Source of the DNA: Mediterranea massiliensis
GTDB taxonomy: Bacteria; Bacteroidota; Bacteroidia; Bacteroidales; Bacteroidaceae
Assembly: GCA_958402075.1 (NCBI GenBank)
Contig: CATXSD010000104.1
Span: 1 to 9,292 of the forward strand
Reading direction: 5' to 3'
DNA length: 9,292 bases
Part shown: positions 1-6,100 of the stretch, piece after piece
Layout: each line of letters opens with the position of its first letter
Position numbering within the stretch: the first letter of the stretch is position 1
Position numbers and translations under genes: made by a program
The notes under the pieces: generated by a model
Database searches by the model: none
The model's input: the letters and a program-made list of their open reading frames with translations, nothing else
Told to the model about the DNA's origin: nothing

Positions 1-38
1 AGACACCCAATCTTTATTAACCTTAAATCTAATACCAT
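1..38 (-). CDS. possible 5' end of a leftward gene cut by the window edge
   Basis: An ATG at 36-38 on the minus strand opens a frame with no stop to the window edge (MVLDLRLIKIGC, 12 codons). A promoter-like TACCTTTG lies just upstream on the same strand. The stretch is far too short to recognise a family, and an open frame this short is expected by chance. It is listed only because a promoter-like box and an ATG occur in the right order. Confidence 0.15.
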   Translation of the reverse strand, partial: MVLDLRLIKIGC

Positions 39-51
39 GAAAAACACAGTG

Positions 52-59
52 CAAAGGTA
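52..59 (-). promoter_or_regulatory. possible Bacteroidetes -7 box (TACCTTTG)
   Basis: Read on the minus strand the bases are TACCTTTG, matching the Bacteroidetes -7 consensus TAnnTTTG. No TTG sits at the usual 19-base distance; the nearest are 16 bases (76-78) and 24 bases (84-87) upstream. An inverted repeat TGTTAT-acaac-ATAACA (69-85) lies where the -33 region would be and could be an operator or chance. It would serve a gene to the left of the window. Confidence 0.3.
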
Positions 60-91
60 AGCGGTTTATGTTATACAACATAACAAATCGA

Positions 92-116
92 CGAAAAAAT
101 GCGTTTTGTTAGCATT
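92..116 (-). terminator. weak terminator candidate after the methyltransferase gene
   Basis: On the minus strand, 15 bases after the stop codon at 132, AATGC (112-116) can pair with GCATT (98-102) around a nine-base loop, followed by four more T residues. The stem has only five pairs, so this is a modest rho-independent terminator candidate. No better hairpin is seen between the gene and the window edge. Confidence 0.35.
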
Positions 117-131
117 GTTTAACCTTTCGGC

Positions 132-1313
132 CTATTCTACATACAATACCAGGCCCTTGAGGTACTCTCCTTCGGGGTGGTAGATGTTCACGGGGTGGTC
201 CGCCGGCTGCGTCAGCTGGTGCAGGATGCGCACGTTGCGCCCCGACATGGCTGCCGCCGTGAAGACCGCCGTGCGGAAGTTCTCCTTGCTGACGGCCTGC
301 GAGCACGAGAAGGTGAACAGGATGCCGCCCGGCTTGATTTTCTCGAATGCCTTGACGTTCAGCTTGCGGTAGCCCTGCAGGGCGTTGCGCAGGGCGTCGC
401 GGTGCTTGGCAAAGGCCGGCGGATCCAGGACGATGAGGTCATACTGGTCGCCCATGCGGTCGAGGAACTTGAAGGCGTCTTCGGCATAGGCCGTGTGGCG
501 CGGGTCGTCGGGGAAGTTCAGGGCGATGTTCTTGTTCGTCAGGTCGATGGCCTTGGCCGAGCTGTCTACCGAGTGCACCAGCCTGGCCCCTCCGCGCATG
601 GCGTAGACGGAGAATCCGCCTGTGTAGCAGAACATGTTCAGCACGCTGCGTCCGTGGGCATAGCGTTCCAGCAGGGCGCGGTTCTCGCGCTGATCCACGA
701 AGAAGCCCGTCTTCTGTCCCTTCAGCCAGTCGATGTGGAACTTCAGGCCATACTCCACAGCCACGTTGTCGGCGCTGCCTCCCTTCAGGAAGCCGTTTTC
801 GGGGTAGAGGTCGGCCTTGAAGGGCAGGGTCGTTTCCGATTTATAATAGATGTTGTCCACCTCGCCGTCCATCACCTCGGCCAGCGCTTCGGCTATCGTC
901 ATGCGGTCCAGGTGCATGCCGGCCGAGTGGGCCTGCATCACGGCCGTGCGTCCATACACGTCGACGACGAGGCCCGGCAGGTTGTCGCCCTCGCCGTGCA
1001 CCAGTCGGTAGGTGTTGTTGTCGGCCCGTCCGGCCACGCCGATGCTGCGGCGCATGTCGCGCGCCACGGTCAGGCGCCGTATCCAGAAGTCCTTGTCGAT
1101 GGCCTCGTCCTGTCGGAAGGAGAGCACGCGCACGGCGATGCTCCCTATCTGGTAGTGGCCTTTGGCGATGAATTCCTTTTTCGACGTGTAGATTTCCACG
1201 ACCTCACCTTCCTCGGGTTCGCCGTCGATGCGTGCGATGGCGCCCGAGAACACCCAGGGATGAAAGCGCTTGAGCGACTCTTCCTTGCCCGATTTCAGAT
1301 ATACTTTATACAT
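132..1313 (-). CDS. rlmI: RlmI-type 23S rRNA (cytosine-C5) methyltransferase
   Basis: The 393-aa product fits the YccW/RlmI family, which uses S-adenosylmethionine to methylate a cytosine of 23S rRNA (C1962 in E. coli) in the cytoplasm. The N-terminal 70 or so residues (KVYLKSGKEESLKRFHPWVF) look like the PUA RNA-binding domain. The Rossmann methyltransferase core follows, with the SAM-binding loop VLNMFCYTGGFS at 224-235, DPPAF at 297-301, and FSCS at 335-338, where C337 is the expected catalytic cysteine. QKTGFFVDQREN (200-211) is also a family hallmark. The length is normal. The ATG at 1313 is preferred over an in-frame TTG five codons upstream because MYKVYLKSG matches the family start. 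It is last in a leftward group after the exonuclease gene, 218 bases away with repeats in between, so it may have its own promoter. The exact target base is inferred from the family. Confidence 0.88.
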   Translation of the reverse strand: MYKVYLKSGKEESLKRFHPWVFSGAIARIDGEPEEGEVVEIYTSKKEFIAKGHYQIGSIAVRVLSFRQDEAIDKDFWIRRLTVARDMRRSIGVAGRADNNTYRLVHGEGDNLPGLVVDVYGRTAVMQAHSAGMHLDRMTIAEALAEVMDGEVDNIYYKSETTLPFKADLYPENGFLKGGSADNVAVEYGLKFHIDWLKGQKTGFFVDQRENRALLERYAHGRSVLNMFCYTGGFSVYAMRGGARLVHSVDSSAKAIDLTNKNIALNFPDDPRHTAYAEDAFKFLDRMGDQYDLIVLDPPAFAKHRDALRNALQGYRKLNVKAFEKIKPGGILFTFSCSQAVSKENFRTAVFTAAAMSGRNVRILHQLTQPADHPVNIYHPEGEYLKGLVLYVE

Positions 1314-1325
1314 GGTTTCAAATGT

Positions 1326-1389
1326 CAAATATGAAATATCAAATATGAAATATCAAATATCAAATATGAAATGTCAGATATCAAATATT
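1326..1389. repeat. imperfect short tandem repeat before rlmI
   Basis: Alternating CAAATATGAAATAT and CAAATAT units fill the 64 bases directly upstream of the rlmI start codon. Read on the minus strand they give repeated ATATTTG, one base short of the TAnnTTTG -7 box. This could be slippage-made filler or a source of weak promoters; nothing in it codes. Confidence 0.7.
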
Positions 1390-1417
1390 AATTTCCGTTC
1401 AGTTCGTTTTCGTTGTT

Positions 1418-1496
1418 GTCATTCCGGCCTTGAGCCGGAATCCATTTCTCCGTATGCGTGGGGGTGGCTTGGATCCCGCATCAAGTGCGGGATGAC
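1418..1496. repeat. 79-bp GTCAT...ATGAC double-hairpin intergenic element
   Basis: The element begins GTCAT and ends ATGAC, and its two halves are imperfect inverted copies of each other. Each half also folds alone: TTCCGGC (1422-1428) with GCCGGAA (1434-1440) around loop CTTGA, and ATCCCGCA (1473-1480) with TGCGGGAT (1486-1493) around loop TCAAG. The two loops are complementary. Intergenic palindromes starting GTCATTCCGG and ending CGGGATGAC occur in many bacteria as REP- or MITE-like elements; membership is by resemblance. It lies between the exonuclease and methyltransferase genes and could modulate or partly terminate read-through. Confidence 0.7.
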
Positions 1497-1516
1497 TGGG
1501 CCGTCAGCGATGAATT

Positions 1517-1563
1517 TTCAACTCTTCACTCTCAACTCTCCACTTTCAACTCTCCACTCTCAA
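1517..1563. repeat. CT-rich short repeats (CAACTCTCCACTTTCAACTCTCCACTCTCAA)
   Basis: Several imperfect copies of a 10-12-base unit of the form CAACTCTCCACT lie here, overlapping the 3' end of the exonuclease gene. The 14-mer CTCTCCACTCTCAA at 1550-1563 recurs exactly at 2181-2194, directly at the stop codon of the next gene upstream. Such units are common in Bacteroidales intergenic DNA. No function is evident. Confidence 0.75.
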
Positions 1564-2158
1564 TCACAAAGTCCCCCGTCTCCTTTAGTTCCTGCAGCTT
1601 GTGGTAGATGTTGAGGCAGGCCCAGGCGTCGGTGGCGGCATAGAGCTGTTGCGGCTGCGTCAGCGTTTCGGCCTCCCAGTTGCTCAGGCGTTGCGACTTC
1701 GATATCTTCTCGTTGAACAGGATGCCGTAGATTTTCTGCAAGCTCTTGTCCTCGATGCCGAAGGGGCGCACATACTCCTGCAGCTCCACGTAGGCCCTCG
1801 GCTCGAAGGGTGCCCGCTTGTGCAGCATCATGAAGTCGTCGCGCAGCGAGAGGCCCACCTTCGTCACGGCGGGGCTTTCCAGCAGCTTGATGACGGGCAT
1901 CGTGAGCCCCGTCTGGTTCAGGCGGAACAGGAAGCAGTGGTCTTCGGTGGACACCTGCAGCAGCGCCACCTTGTAGACCCGCCCCTTGCTGAACGAGGGC
2001 CTCGTCTCTGTGTCGATGCCCAGCACGGGGCAGTTTTTCAGGTAGGCGGCCGCCCTTTCGGCCTCCTGCGGCGTCTGCACCACGTGTATCTCTCCGGGGA
2101 AAGCCGCTTTGGGCAGTTCGCTCAGTTCTTCTTTCGCAATGGTTCTTCTTATGATCAT
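1532..2158 (-). CDS. 3'-5' exonuclease, DEDDy family (RNase D-like)
   Basis: The 208-aa product is a stand-alone DnaQ-like 3'-5' exonuclease domain of the RNase D/WRN type, which removes nucleotides from 3' ends of RNA or DNA with two metal ions. The three Exo motifs are visible: GIDTET with D49 and E51, VGLSLRDDFMML with D107 or D108, and YAATDAWACLNIY with Y173 and D177, the tyrosine placing it in the DEDDy class. There is no HRDC domain as in full RNase D, so its substrate is uncertain; RNA processing is a guess helped by the rRNA methyltransferase next door. The ATG at 2158 (MIIRRTIAKEEL) is preferred over an upstream in-frame TTG that lies in repeat DNA. The last ten residues (IESGELKVES) are encoded by CT-rich intergenic repeat DNA, and the stop codon falls inside it. 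It is 32 bases after the DUF5063 gene, same strand, probably co-transcribed. Confidence 0.85.
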   Translation of the reverse strand: MIIRRTIAKEELSELPKAAFPGEIHVVQTPQEAERAAAYLKNCPVLGIDTETRPSFSKGRVYKVALLQVSTEDHCFLFRLNQTGLTMPVIKLLESPAVTKVGLSLRDDFMMLHKRAPFEPRAYVELQEYVRPFGIEDKSLQKIYGILFNEKISKSQRLSNWEAETLTQPQQLYAATDAWACLNIYHKLQELKETGDFVIESGELKVES

Positions 2159-2190
2159 ACGGTTCAGTTTTCTTTTTTCACTCTCCACTC

Positions 2191-2757
2191 TCAAATCTCT
2201 TCCTCGTCCAGCTCGTCCCCGTCGCCTTCCTCGTCGTCGTCCTGTCCGGCATATTTCACTTCATGCAGGGCGCGGAGCGTGTTCACCAGTTTCTGTCCCC
2301 AGTACAGGCGGAAGTTCTCCTGGCAGATGGCCAGCGAGTCGTTCATCGTCTCGTTCAGTCCCAGCCTGAAGACGAAGATAAAGTCGCGTATGTCCTGGTA
2401 GATGTCCGCCAGGTCTTCGGAGATATATCGTGTGATGGGTTGGTCGCTGTACTTCATGTCGCTCACGAACACGTCCAGATAGTCGTCCCTTTCGGCCAGG
2501 ATGGCGGCCAGGTTCATGCGCACTATCTCGTAGGTTTCTTCGGTGACGAAGGTTTCGGGCGCCTCTTCGCCCATCATTTCGCAGGGCGGCAGCATGGATG
2601 CCTTGAGGTAGAGCAGGGGCAGCAGTTTCAGGGTAGTGTCCACGAATTCCGTCCGTTTGCTTCCTTCGGCCTGTTCGATGAATTTGCAGAACTCCGCCGC
2701 CACGGTGACGAACTCTATCACGTTGCGGTCGAATATCACTTGGCTATCTTTCTTCAT
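2191..2757 (-). CDS. DUF5063-type Bacteroidales protein
   Basis: The predicted 188-aa protein is soluble and largely helical, with no signal peptide or membrane segment. It resembles the DUF5063 family found in Bacteroidales, for which no activity is established; this is assigned from the look of FDRNVIEFVTVAAEFCKFIE, LPLLYLKASMLPP and DIRDFIFVFRLG. It ends in a strongly acidic tail (DDDEEGDGDELDEEEI), which may mediate contacts with basic partners. The ATG at 2757 is chosen because an almost ideal promoter lies 23-53 bases upstream, leaving a leader of roughly 15-20 bases; an earlier in-frame start at 2793 would overlap the -7 box. It is first in the leftward group with the exonuclease and rRNA methyltransferase genes, which suggests, without proof, a role near RNA metabolism. 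The stop codon TGA is the first part of a CT-rich repeat that fills the gap to the next gene. Confidence 0.75.
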   Translation of the reverse strand: MKKDSQVIFDRNVIEFVTVAAEFCKFIEQAEGSKRTEFVDTTLKLLPLLYLKASMLPPCEMMGEEAPETFVTEETYEIVRMNLAAILAERDDYLDVFVSDMKYSDQPITRYISEDLADIYQDIRDFIFVFRLGLNETMNDSLAICQENFRLYWGQKLVNTLRALHEVKYAGQDDDEEGDGDELDEEEI

Positions 2758-2779
2758 ACGTCTTTTTTGAATATGAATG

Positions 2780-2810
2780 CAAAGATAGTGCAAACCGAGC
2801 GGAATGCAAA
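2780..2810 (-). promoter_or_regulatory. promoter of the DUF5063-exonuclease-rlmI group
   Basis: On the minus strand, TTTG (2807-2810) is followed after exactly 19 bases by TATCTTTG (2780-2787). This is a full match to the Bacteroidetes sigma-ABfr consensus TTTG-N19-TAnnTTTG. Transcription should begin a few bases downstream, around 2772-2776, shortly before the ATG at 2757. A small palindrome (2813-2828) sits immediately upstream of the -33 box. Confidence 0.8.
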
Positions 2811-2875
2811 AAAATAAGCTCGCTTATTGTTTTGCATGGCCGAGGTGCCGCCTGTCTTTTCTTCCATCTCCACTT

Positions 2876-2942
2876 GTCATTCTGAGCCGGGGGCGAAGAA
2901 ACTCAAAAATGATTTCAGCTAATTGTCAACTGTCAACTGTCA
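2876..2942. repeat. relic of intergenic repeat plus GTCAACT triplet
   Basis: GTCATTCTGAGCCGGGGGCGAAGAA (2876-2900) shares GTCATTC and GAGCCGG with the element at 1418, and resembles GTCATTCTGAG...GAAGAA repeats seen between genes in many bacteria. It has no matching second half here. TTGTCAACTGTCAACTGTCA follows at 2923-2942, a short direct repeat. Neither codes. With the promoter on its left and the tracrRNA gene on its right, this explains the noncoding DNA before the CRISPR locus. Confidence 0.45.
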
Positions 2943-2957
2943 CGCGTGCAGCAGAAA

Positions 2958-3040
2958 ATAAAAAATCCCCCGTTGAAGGACGAGGGAACCTAATGTTTTC
3001 ACAACGGAATAATCCTTATTGTGAGTTGCTTCAAATTAGT
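2958..3040 (-). ncRNA. tracrRNA of the type II-C system
   Basis: The RNA pairs with the repeat part of each crRNA and binds Cas9. On the minus strand, 3042 to 3018 is an anti-repeat: it complements the first 26 bases of the CRISPR repeat (crRNA strand) with one bulged base, one A-C mismatch and one G-U wobble. After it comes AAGGATTATTCCGTTGTG, in which GGA and TCC form a small stem, extendable by CACAA with TTGTG, as in the first tracrRNA hairpin of other II-C systems. A terminator hairpin with a T run closes the gene near 2958-2960. A TTG-N19-TATCTTTG promoter lies just upstream, putting the start near 3036-3041 and the length near 80-85 nt. It is divergent from cas9. Exact ends are estimates. 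Confidence 0.9.
2960..2987 (-). terminator. rho-independent terminator of tracrRNA
   Basis: On the minus strand, TCCCTCG (2981-2987) pairs with CGGGGGA (2966-2972), seven pairs including one T-G wobble, around an eight-base loop. Six T residues follow (2960-2965), then A and four more T. The hairpin probably doubles as the 3' stem of the tracrRNA. Confidence 0.88.
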
Positions 3041-3044
3041 ATGG

Positions 3045-3074
3045 CAAAGATACAAAGAAAAAGACAATGTACAA
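3045..3074 (-). promoter_or_regulatory. promoter of tracrRNA (TTG-N19-TATCTTTG)
   Basis: On the minus strand, TTG (3072-3074) is followed after 19 bases by TATCTTTG (3045-3052), the same -7 box and spacing as in the CRISPR repeats and in the promoter at 2780. The -7 box directly precedes the anti-repeat, so the tracrRNA would begin almost at its first pairing base. Confidence 0.75.
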
Positions 3075-3104
3075 GTGATTTTTTCAATTTTTTTTGTAGA
3101 TTTG
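3074..3104 (+). promoter_or_regulatory. promoter of the cas9-cas1-cas2 operon (TAGATTTG)
   Basis: TAGATTTG at 3097-3104 matches TAnnTTTG. At the 19-base distance the -33 position reads AGTG (3074-3077), a poor match, so the promoter may be weak or need an activator. Predicted transcription from about 3110 leaves a leader of some 20 bases before the ATG at 3131, and rules out use of any upstream in-frame start. Its -33 region abuts or overlaps that of the divergent tracrRNA promoter. Confidence 0.6.
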
Positions 3105-3130
3105 TGGCAGATATAAAGATTTCCATTACT

Positions 3131-6100
3131 ATGAAAAGAATATTAGGTCTTGATTTAGGAACCAACAGCATTGGTTGGGCTGTAATAAATAAGTCTTTCG
3201 ACAAAGAAGGCAATGAATTGTTATGTGGAATAGAATCCGCTGGTAGTCGAATTATACCAATGGATGCAACAATCTTGGGAGATTTTACCAAAGGAAACAA
3301 GGTCTCTCAGACGCAAAATCGGACAAAGGCAAGAAGTACCAGGCGTATGTATGAAAGGGGACATTTGAGACGCGAAAGACTTCATAGGGTTTTGTCAATT
3401 ATGGGATACTTGCCTGTAGATTATTTGTCGCAATTGGATCGCTATGGGAAATTCTTGCCAAATAAGGAACCCAAATTAGCCTGGTATGTGGATGATGCAA
3501 ATGTTTCGCATTTTTTGTTTCAAGACTCTTTTCAAGAAATGTTGGATACGTTTAAAAGATATAATCCGTCTATAGTTGCAGGCTCTCATAAGATTCCATA
3601 TGATTGGACAATATATTATCTGCGGAAAAAGGCGTTGTATCAGAAAATTCAAAAAGAAGAACTGGCTTGGATTTTGCTGAACTTTAATCAGAAAAGAGGA
3701 TATTTCCAGTTGCGTGATGAAATGGAAGAACAGGTATCCACCAAAAACCGTCAATATTTTGATCGTCAGCAGGTGGTGGATATTATAGATACTCAAGAGA
3801 CCTATAAAGGTATGAAGATCTTGCGGGTCATCTTGTCTGATGGTACTCAAGGGAAAATCTTTAAGAAGGAGATCCCTGATTGGATTGGGCAGGTAAAAGA
3901 TATTATCGTAACGGTCGATATAGATAAAGAAGGAAAAGACAAGTATGATGAGGACGGCTTGCTTTCCTGTCGTTTTAAAGTTCCATCGGAAGCTGAATGG
4001 GAAACGGAATGGATGTTGGTTAAGGAAAAGACTCAGCACGATTTGGAGGCATCGGGTAAGAGTGTAGGTGAATATATATTTGATACTCTTCTTCACAATC
4101 CGATGCAGAAAATTCGCGGTAAGCTGGTACGTACCATTGAACGTAAATACTACAAGGAAGAGTTGCATCGGATATTATCGAAACAGAAAGAGTTTCATGC
4201 TGAGTTGAATGACAGAGAGCTTTATGAAAAATGTTTGGAAGAACTTTATCCCAATAATCCGGCTCATAGAAATTTGATGGCAACCCATGATTTGTCCTAT
4301 TTCTTGATGAACGACATCTTGTTTTATCAGCGTCCGTTGAAAAGTAAGAAGTCGTTGATAGACAATTGTCCCTTTGAAGGACATGAATACGTAGATAAGG
4401 AAACAAATGAACGTAAATACTCGCCGGTAAAATGTATTGCAAAGTCTCATCCTTTGTTTCAAGAGTTCAGGCTATGGCAATTTGTTTCGAACCTTCGTAT
4501 TTATCAGAAGGAAAAAGAGGTTAACGGGCGTTTGATGACAGACGTGGATGTTACACGAGATTTTTTGCGTAGTGAAGAGGATTATGTGGCTTTGTTTGAT
4601 TGGTTGAATGAGAGGAAAGAAATCAAGCAGGAGCAATTTTTGAAATATCCGGCTTTTGGTTTGAAGAAAGATGCTAGTCAATATAGGTGGAATTATGTCG
4701 AAGACAAATCTTATTGTTGCAACGAAACACGGTCTGTGATGTTGGCTCGTTTGGATAAGGCTGGCATCCCCCGTGCTTTTTTGACTCGTGAGCTTGAAGA
4801 GGCGTTGTGGCATATTCTATATTCAGTATCAAGCAAGCAGGAATTGAAGCAAGCTCTTGCGTCCTTTGCAGAGAAAAATGATTTGGACATAAATTTTGTA
4901 GATGCTTTTGCCAATACACCGCCATTTGAGAAATCTTATGGGGCTTATTCTGCCAAAGCGATCAAGAAACTGCTTCCTCTGATGCGTATGGGGCATTATT
5001 GGAAGGCAGAAGATATCGATGCTCATACCCGCGAAAGGATTGATAAAATTCTGACAGGAGAGTACGATGAAGGCATCAGGAATCGGGTACGGGAAAAAGC
5101 GATTCATTTGGTGGATTTGTCCTCTTTTAAAGGTCTTCCTTTGTGGTTGGCGAGTTATATTGTTTATGACCGTCATTCGGAGGCGAAAGAAATTTGTCGT
5201 TGGAAGTCGTCTCAAGATATTGATGAATATCTGAAAGCGTTCAAGCAGTATTCTTTACGCAATCCTATTGTAGAGCAGGTCGTTCTGGAAACTTTACGAA
5301 CTGTCCGTGATATATGGAAACAGGTGGGTGTGATTGATGAAATCCATGTGGAGCTGGGGCGTGAAATGAAGAATCCTTCCGAGAAGCGTAAGAAAATGGC
5401 TCAAAGGATGCTGGAAAATGAAAATACCAATCTGCGTATCAAAGCTTTGTTGGTTGAGTTCATGAACCCGGAGTTAGGCATTGAGAATGTCCGTCCTTAT
5501 TCTCCTTCCCAGCAGGATTTGTTACGTATCTATGAAGAGGGTGCATGGAATGCTTCCAACGCAGACGATGATTTGCGCGACGAGATGTTGGGCATTCTGA
5601 AGAAATTCAATGAGTCGGACACGAAAAAGAGACCGACTTCTTCGGATATCAAACGCTATCGACTTTGGTTGGAACAGAAGTACAGGTCGCCTTATACAGG
5701 TGCTGTCATTCCATTGAGCAAATTATTCACACCTGCCTATGAGATTGAGCATGTCATTCCTAAAGCTCTTTATTTTGACGATTCGTTCAGCAATAAGGTG
5801 ATTTGTGAATCAGAGGTGAACAAGCTGAAGGACAAACAGCTGGGCCATGAATTCATAAAGCAACATCATGGTGAGAAAGTTCAGTTGTCGTTGGGTGGAG
5901 TCGTCGAGATTTTTTCAGTGGATGCCTATGAGCGATTTGTAAAAGACAACTATTCGCAGAATAGCGCTAAAATGAAGAAACTTTTGATGGACGAGATTCC
6001 TGAACAATTTACCGAACGTCAGATGAACGACAGTCGTTACATCAGTAAGCTGGTTGTGTCTTTGTTGTCTAACATCGTCCGTGATGAGGAGGAACAAGAC

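Noticed and set aside
37..60. Tiny plus-strand frame MKNTVQR ending in TAA
   Set aside because: Seven codons with no promoter or conserved context; such frames are common by chance.
177..1334. A 385-codon open frame on the plus strand opposite the rRNA methyltransferase gene
   Set aside because: It is a mirror frame of a GC-rich gene. Its translation has no recognisable domain, while the minus strand encodes a complete RlmI-type enzyme.
2813..2828. Palindrome AATAAGCTCGCTTATT with T and A runs on either side
   Set aside because: It could be a weak bidirectional terminator, but no gene ends beside it and the stem is AT-rich with at most seven pairs. An operator upstream of the promoter at 2780 is possible but unsupported.
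2941..2948. Palindrome CACGCGTG
   Set aside because: An eight-base palindrome alone in intergenic DNA is easily chance, and it is not repeated elsewhere in the window.
2804..3130. In-frame open extension of 109 codons upstream of the cas9 ATG
   Set aside because: It covers the tracrRNA gene, its terminator and both promoters. RuvC-I begins at residue 3 of the shorter form, and the cas9 promoter at 3097-3104 lies downstream of all earlier starts.
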